From positions 1,559 to 10,523 of the forward strand of contig JAOACV010000037.1 of assembly GCA_026417675.1 (NCBI GenBank): a stretch of 8,965 nucleotides of DNA. The letters are read 5' to 3'. The stretch comes from Verrucomicrobiia bacterium (GTDB lineage: Bacteria; Verrucomicrobiota; Verrucomicrobiia; CAIQCK01). Positions 6,397 through 8,965 of this stretch are shown piece by piece. The notes beneath the pieces are model-generated. The model was not told the origin of the DNA, did no database searches, and worked only from the letters and a program-made list of their open reading frames with translations. Each line of letters opens with the position of its first letter. Within the stretch, counting starts at the first letter, position 1. The position numbers were made by a program, and so were the translations under genes.

Positions 6397-7227
6397 ATGG
6401 AGGTCATCATCCAACCCACGGCTGACGCGGCGGCGCTCTTAGTGGCGCGGTTGATTGCCAAACACCTGCGGGCGAAGCCATCGCTGGTGCTCGGTCTGGC
6501 CACGGGCCGGACGATGGAGCGGGTGTATGAGTATCTGACGGAGATGCACCGCCGGGAGAAACTCGATTTTTCGCTCTGCCGCACGTTCAACCTCGACGAA
6601 TACGTCGGTCTGCCGCCGAACGATCCGCACTCGTATCGCTACTACATGGACCGGCACCTGTTCAGCCGGGTCAACATAGACCGGCGCAACACGCACCTGC
6701 CCAATGGCGCGGCGCGCGACTTGGCTGCGGAGTGCCGGCACTACGAGGAACTCATCCGCGATTGCGGCGGCATTGACTTGCAACTGCTCGGCATCGGCGC
6801 CGACGGTCACATCGGGTTCAACGAACCTCTCTCCGCGCTGCGCTCGCGCACGCGCGAGAAGGCCCTGACGCCGGCGACGATCCGGCAGAACGCGCCGCTG
6901 TTTGGCGGCAAAATCAGCGCGGTGCCTCGGCGCGCGCTGACGATGGGCGTCGGCACCATCCTCGAAGCCCGGCGCATTTTGATGCTTGTGACCGGGGCGG
7001 AAAAGGCAACGATCCTCGCGAAGGCTGTCGAAGGTCCAATGACGGCGATGGTGACCGCCACGGCGCTGCAGCTTCACCCGGATTGCAAAGTCATCGTGGA
7101 CGAAGCCGCTGCGAAACGTCTGCGGGGCAAGGCTTACTACCGCTGGATATTCAAGAACGAGCCGGAATGGCAGGAGTTCCGGGCCGCCCCATCCATCAGG
7201 CGTGCCCGCTCCCGTCGCTCTCGCTGA
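6397..7227 (+). CDS. nagB: Glucosamine-6-phosphate deaminase (NagB-like)
   Basis: NagB converts glucosamine-6-phosphate to fructose-6-phosphate and ammonia in the cytoplasm, the last dedicated step of amino-sugar catabolism. The 276-residue protein is of normal length (E. coli 266). LGLATGRTMERVY (32-44) is the phosphate loop. FNLDEYVGLP (64-73) holds Asp67, and LLGIGADGHIGFNEP (130-144) holds Asp136, His138 and Glu143. These match E. coli Asp72, Asp141, His143 and Glu148 with a constant offset of five. Ser146, Arg153 and Lys155 likewise match E. coli positions that bind the allosteric activator GlcNAc-6-phosphate, so allosteric control may persist. LTMGVGTILEARRI and VEGPMTAMVTATALQLHP are further family blocks. 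The last ten residues are an arginine-rich tail with no family counterpart that I know. The start lies 27 bases after the previous stop without a clear ribosome site. A NagB-like enzyme acting on another sugar phosphate is possible. Confidence 0.87.
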   Translation: MEVIIQPTADAAALLVARLIAKHLRAKPSLVLGLATGRTMERVYEYLTEMHRREKLDFSLCRTFNLDEYVGLPPNDPHSYRYYMDRHLFSRVNIDRRNTHLPNGAARDLAAECRHYEELIRDCGGIDLQLLGIGADGHIGFNEPLSALRSRTREKALTPATIRQNAPLFGGKISAVPRRALTMGVGTILEARRILMLVTGAEKATILAKAVEGPMTAMVTATALQLHPDCKVIVDEAAAKRLRGKAYYRWIFKNEPEWQEFRAAPSIRRARSRRSR

Positions 7228-7267
7228 TTTGCCAAGGGATTGCGGTTTCAACGTCAGCACAAATTCG

Positions 7268-7296
7268 TTGACACCGCGCGCGAATTGCATTAGAAA
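7268..7296 (+). promoter_or_regulatory. Promoter of the lysR-gltB unit
   Basis: A perfect TTGACA (7268-7273) is followed after exactly 17 bases by TAGAAA (7291-7296, four of six to TATAAT). Transcription would begin near 7303, about 30 bases before the lysR ATG. The local base composition drops sharply to AT-rich compared with the coding regions. The -10 lies inside the first of two dyads, which suggests control at this site. A second -10-like hexamer, TAGTAT at 7316-7321, has no matching -35 and would give an almost leaderless message. Confidence 0.6.
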
Positions 7297-7329
7297 TTCT
7301 GATTCAGATGCGAATTAGTATTTGAATTC
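7282..7329. promoter_or_regulatory. Two identical-geometry dyads, probable LysR operator
   Basis: GAATT-N8-AATTC occurs at 7282-7299 and again at 7312-7329, exactly 30 bp apart, so the two sites face the same side of the helix. The match extends outward to GCGAATT...AATTCT in both copies. A further AATTC half-site sits at 7262-7266, just upstream of the -35. The first dyad covers the -10 and the second ends three bases before the lysR ATG. Arrays of dyads over their own promoter are usual for LysR regulators, which often repress themselves. The sites do not give the textbook T-N11-A centre, and AT-rich sequence raises the chance of accidental AATT matches. Confidence 0.5.
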
Positions 7330-7332
7330 TTA

Positions 7333-8226
7333 ATGCAAATTGAGACCCTGAAAATCTATTGCGATGTGGTCCGGTTCCGGAGTTTCTCCCGGGGCGCGGA
7401 GGTCAACCATGTCCTGCAGTCGGCAGCCAGCCAGGCGATCCAGAACCTGGAAAAGCAACTGGGCGTGACGCTGATTGACCGGTCCTGCCGGCCGTGGACG
7501 CTCACGCGTGAGGGGCAGATTTTCTACGAAGGCTGCCGGGAGGTCATCACCCGCTACGCCGAGGTCGAGGCGGAGGTCAAGCGGGTGCGGGCCAGCGTGG
7601 ACTCAGTCATTCGCGTGGCGGCCATCTACTCGGTGAACCTGCGCGACATGAGCCAGTGCGTCCAGCGGTTTCACCAATTGCGGCCCCAGGCGCGCGTGGA
7701 GGTCGAGTATCTACACCCGGAGCGCGTTTACGAGCGCGTGATGCGTGAGGAGGTCAACATCGGCATCGTCTCGTTTCCGGAGGCGCGCAAGGGGCTGGCG
7801 GTGATTCCGTGGCGCAAGGAGGTTATGGTGCTGGCCTGTCACCCGGAGCATCCGTTGGCCCGCCGGGCGAAAATCCCGCTACACGATCTGGCGCATGAGA
7901 CATTTGTGGGCTTCGACACGGGCTTGGTGATCGGCAAAAAGATCGAACGTTTTCTGAAACGCCACGGCGTGGAGCCGCGGATCGCGCTGCGCTTCGACAA
8001 CATCGAGGCCATCAAGCGCGCGGTTGAGGCCGGCTCCGGCGTGGCGATCCTGCCGCAGCCGACGCTCCAGAACGAGGTGCGGGCGCACACGCTGGCGGCG
8101 GTGCCTCTGGACACCAAAGAGCCTTTCGTGCGGCCGCTGGGCATCATTCACCACCGCGGCCGGAAGCTTTACACGAACACCGAGGCGTTTATCGGGATGC
8201 TGCAAAGCTCCACGAGCGGCAAGTGA
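7333..8226 (+). CDS. LysR-family transcriptional regulator, possibly GltC-like
   Basis: The 297-residue protein has the standard LysR layout. An N-terminal winged helix-turn-helix (about 2-62) has LKIYCDVVRFRSFSRGAEV, the recognition segment SAASQAIQNLEKQLGVTLI (30-48) and LTREGQIFYEGC. A linker helix (about 65-88) follows. A periplasmic-binding-like effector domain (about 92-292) includes VNIGIVSFPE near 141, VMVLACHPEHPLA near 164 and AVEAGSGVAILPQPTLQNEV near 230. The ATG at 7333 is the natural LysR start, although no ribosome site precedes it; the message may be nearly leaderless. It lies 18 bases before gltB on the same strand. In Bacillus subtilis the LysR protein GltC controls glutamate synthase genes, so the same role is inferred here, but sequence does not show the effector. 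Regulation of the upstream amino-sugar genes is an alternative. Confidence 0.9.
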   Translation: MQIETLKIYCDVVRFRSFSRGAEVNHVLQSAASQAIQNLEKQLGVTLIDRSCRPWTLTREGQIFYEGCREVITRYAEVEAEVKRVRASVDSVIRVAAIYSVNLRDMSQCVQRFHQLRPQARVEVEYLHPERVYERVMREEVNIGIVSFPEARKGLAVIPWRKEVMVLACHPEHPLARRAKIPLHDLAHETFVGFDTGLVIGKKIERFLKRHGVEPRIALRFDNIEAIKRAVEAGSGVAILPQPTLQNEVRAHTLAAVPLDTKEPFVRPLGIIHHRGRKLYTNTEAFIGMLQSSTSGK

Positions 8227-8230
8227 TTCG

Positions 8231-8238
8231 GGAAAGGG
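8231..8238 (+). promoter_or_regulatory. Ribosome binding site supporting a TTG start of gltB
   Basis: The purine run GGAAAGGG lies six bases before TTG at 8245. No ATG occurs in frame between the lysR stop (8224-8226) and the conserved GltB region. The only other candidate, GTG at 8260, has no well-placed ribosome site. Confidence 0.5.
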
Positions 8239-8244
8239 CGCGCA

Positions 8245-8965
8245 TTGAATCCGCTTGAAGTGAAAGCCCAAGGTCTCTACGACCCTCAATTCGAGCACGA
8301 CGCCTGCGGCGGCGGCTTTGAGGTCCACATCAAAGGCCAGAAGTCCCACGCCATCGTGCGGGACGCGCTGACGGTGCTAGTCAACCTGCGCCATCGCGGC
8401 GCGTGCGGGTGCGAGGGCAACACCGGAGACGGCGCGGGCATCCTGTTGCAGGTGCCGCACTCCTTCCTGAAGAAGGCGTGCGGCCAGGTCGGCATCGAGC
8501 TGCCGGGACCGCGCGAATACGGCGTCGGCATGGTCTATCTGCCGCCCGATCCCGCGGCGCGCTACAAGTGCGAGAAGCTATTTGAGGAAATCGTCGCTGC
8601 CGAAGATCAGAAAATGCTCGGCTGGCGCACAGTGCCGACAGCAGACGACGCGCTGGGCCGAACCGCGCGGTTCTCGGAGCCGCTCGTGCGGCAGGTGTTC
8701 ATCGCGCGCGACCCAAAGCTGACCGACGACATGGCGTTCGAGCGCAAGCTCTACGTCATTCGCAAGCTCGCCGAGAAAGGCATCCGTTACTCCGGCATCA
8801 AGCACGGCGAGTGGTTCTACGTCTCCAGCCTCTCCTGCCGCACGATCGTCTATAAGGGCATGCTCATGTCGGAGCAGCTTCAGCAATACTATCCGGAACT
8901 AAACGACCCCTCGATGGAGTCGGCGCTGGCGCTGGTGCATTCGCGGTTCAGCACCAACACCTCCC
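8245..8965 (+). CDS. gltB: Glutamate synthase large (alpha) subunit, 5' part, cut by window end
   Basis: GltB with GltD makes two glutamates from glutamine and 2-oxoglutarate, using NAD(P)H, or ferredoxin in single-subunit forms. Only the first 240 codons are present out of roughly 1500. They cover the N-terminal class II glutamine amidotransferase domain. EHDACGGGF (17-25) holds the putative catalytic Cys21, which becomes the N-terminal residue after removal of a 20-residue propeptide. [20 protein letters not shown] (50-69) is the family signature, and SRFSTNT near the window end is another. The residue two after the catalytic Cys is Gly where most family members I recall have Val. The start is taken as TTG. 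The frame is the same as that of lysR but separated by its TGA stop and 18 bases. Co-transcription with lysR is likely. A GltD gene, if linked, would be beyond the window. Confidence 0.93.
   Translation, partial: MNPLEVKAQGLYDPQFEHDACGGGFEVHIKGQKSHAIVRDALTVLVNLRHRGACGCEGNTGDGAGILLQVPHSFLKKACGQVGIELPGPREYGVGMVYLPPDPAARYKCEKLFEEIVAAEDQKMLGWRTVPTADDALGRTARFSEPLVRQVFIARDPKLTDDMAFERKLYVIRKLAEKGIRYSGIKHGEWFYVSSLSCRTIVYKGMLMSEQLQQYYPELNDPSMESALALVHSRFSTNTS

Noticed and set aside
7333..8965. Fusion of LysR and GltB through read-through of the TGA at 8224-8226, because both share one frame
   Set aside because: Both proteins have complete, normal ends and starts, there is a ribosome-site-like run between them, and no recoding signal is seen.

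Overview
The window is GC-rich bacterial chromosomal DNA with tightly packed genes, long antisense open frames caused by high GC at third positions, and few intergenic gaps. The gene mix is an ArgA-type N-acetylglutamate synthase, a ROK/PIG-L/DegT/Gfo-Idh/NagB cluster and a LysR regulator beside gltB. An intergenic 8-base-period palindromic repeat is also present. Together these suggest an environmental Verrucomicrobiota-like or other PVC-group bacterium. That placement is from general recollection, not a search, and is only moderately secure.

Left region (1-1721). argA lies on the minus strand (58-1371). Upstream of it on the same strand is a tRNA-Leu(CAG) with an encoded CCA end (1455-1540), driven by a near-consensus promoter at 1581-1609. 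Bases 1541-1721 are a divergent promoter region: the minus-strand tRNA promoter and a plausible plus-strand promoter for the next gene block.

Central region (1722-7227). Five plus-strand genes follow one another: a ROK/ASKHA-fold protein with an extra N-terminal domain, a PIG-L zinc deacetylase, a DegT-family PLP sugar aminotransferase, a Gfo/Idh/MocA NAD(P)-dependent oxidoreductase, and a glucosamine-6-phosphate deaminase. Taken together they look like an amino-sugar pathway: phosphorylation or sensing, N-deacetylation, oxidation to a keto sugar, transamination, and deamination to fructose-6-phosphate plus ammonia. The substrate cannot be read from sequence. The 127-base gap between the aminotransferase and the oxidoreductase is filled by an imperfect inverted repeat. 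Its arms are each built of 8-base units, and its right arm ends on the base before the oxidoreductase ATG.

Right region (7228-8965). An AT-rich regulatory gap holds a TTGACA-type promoter and two copies of the same dyad spaced 30 bp apart. It precedes a LysR-family regulator. Only 18 bases later comes the start of gltB (glutamate synthase large subunit), cut by the window end. The placement suggests a GltC-like regulator of glutamate synthase. It also places ammonia release (NagB), glutamate-dependent transamination (DegT) and glutamate formation (GltB) side by side.
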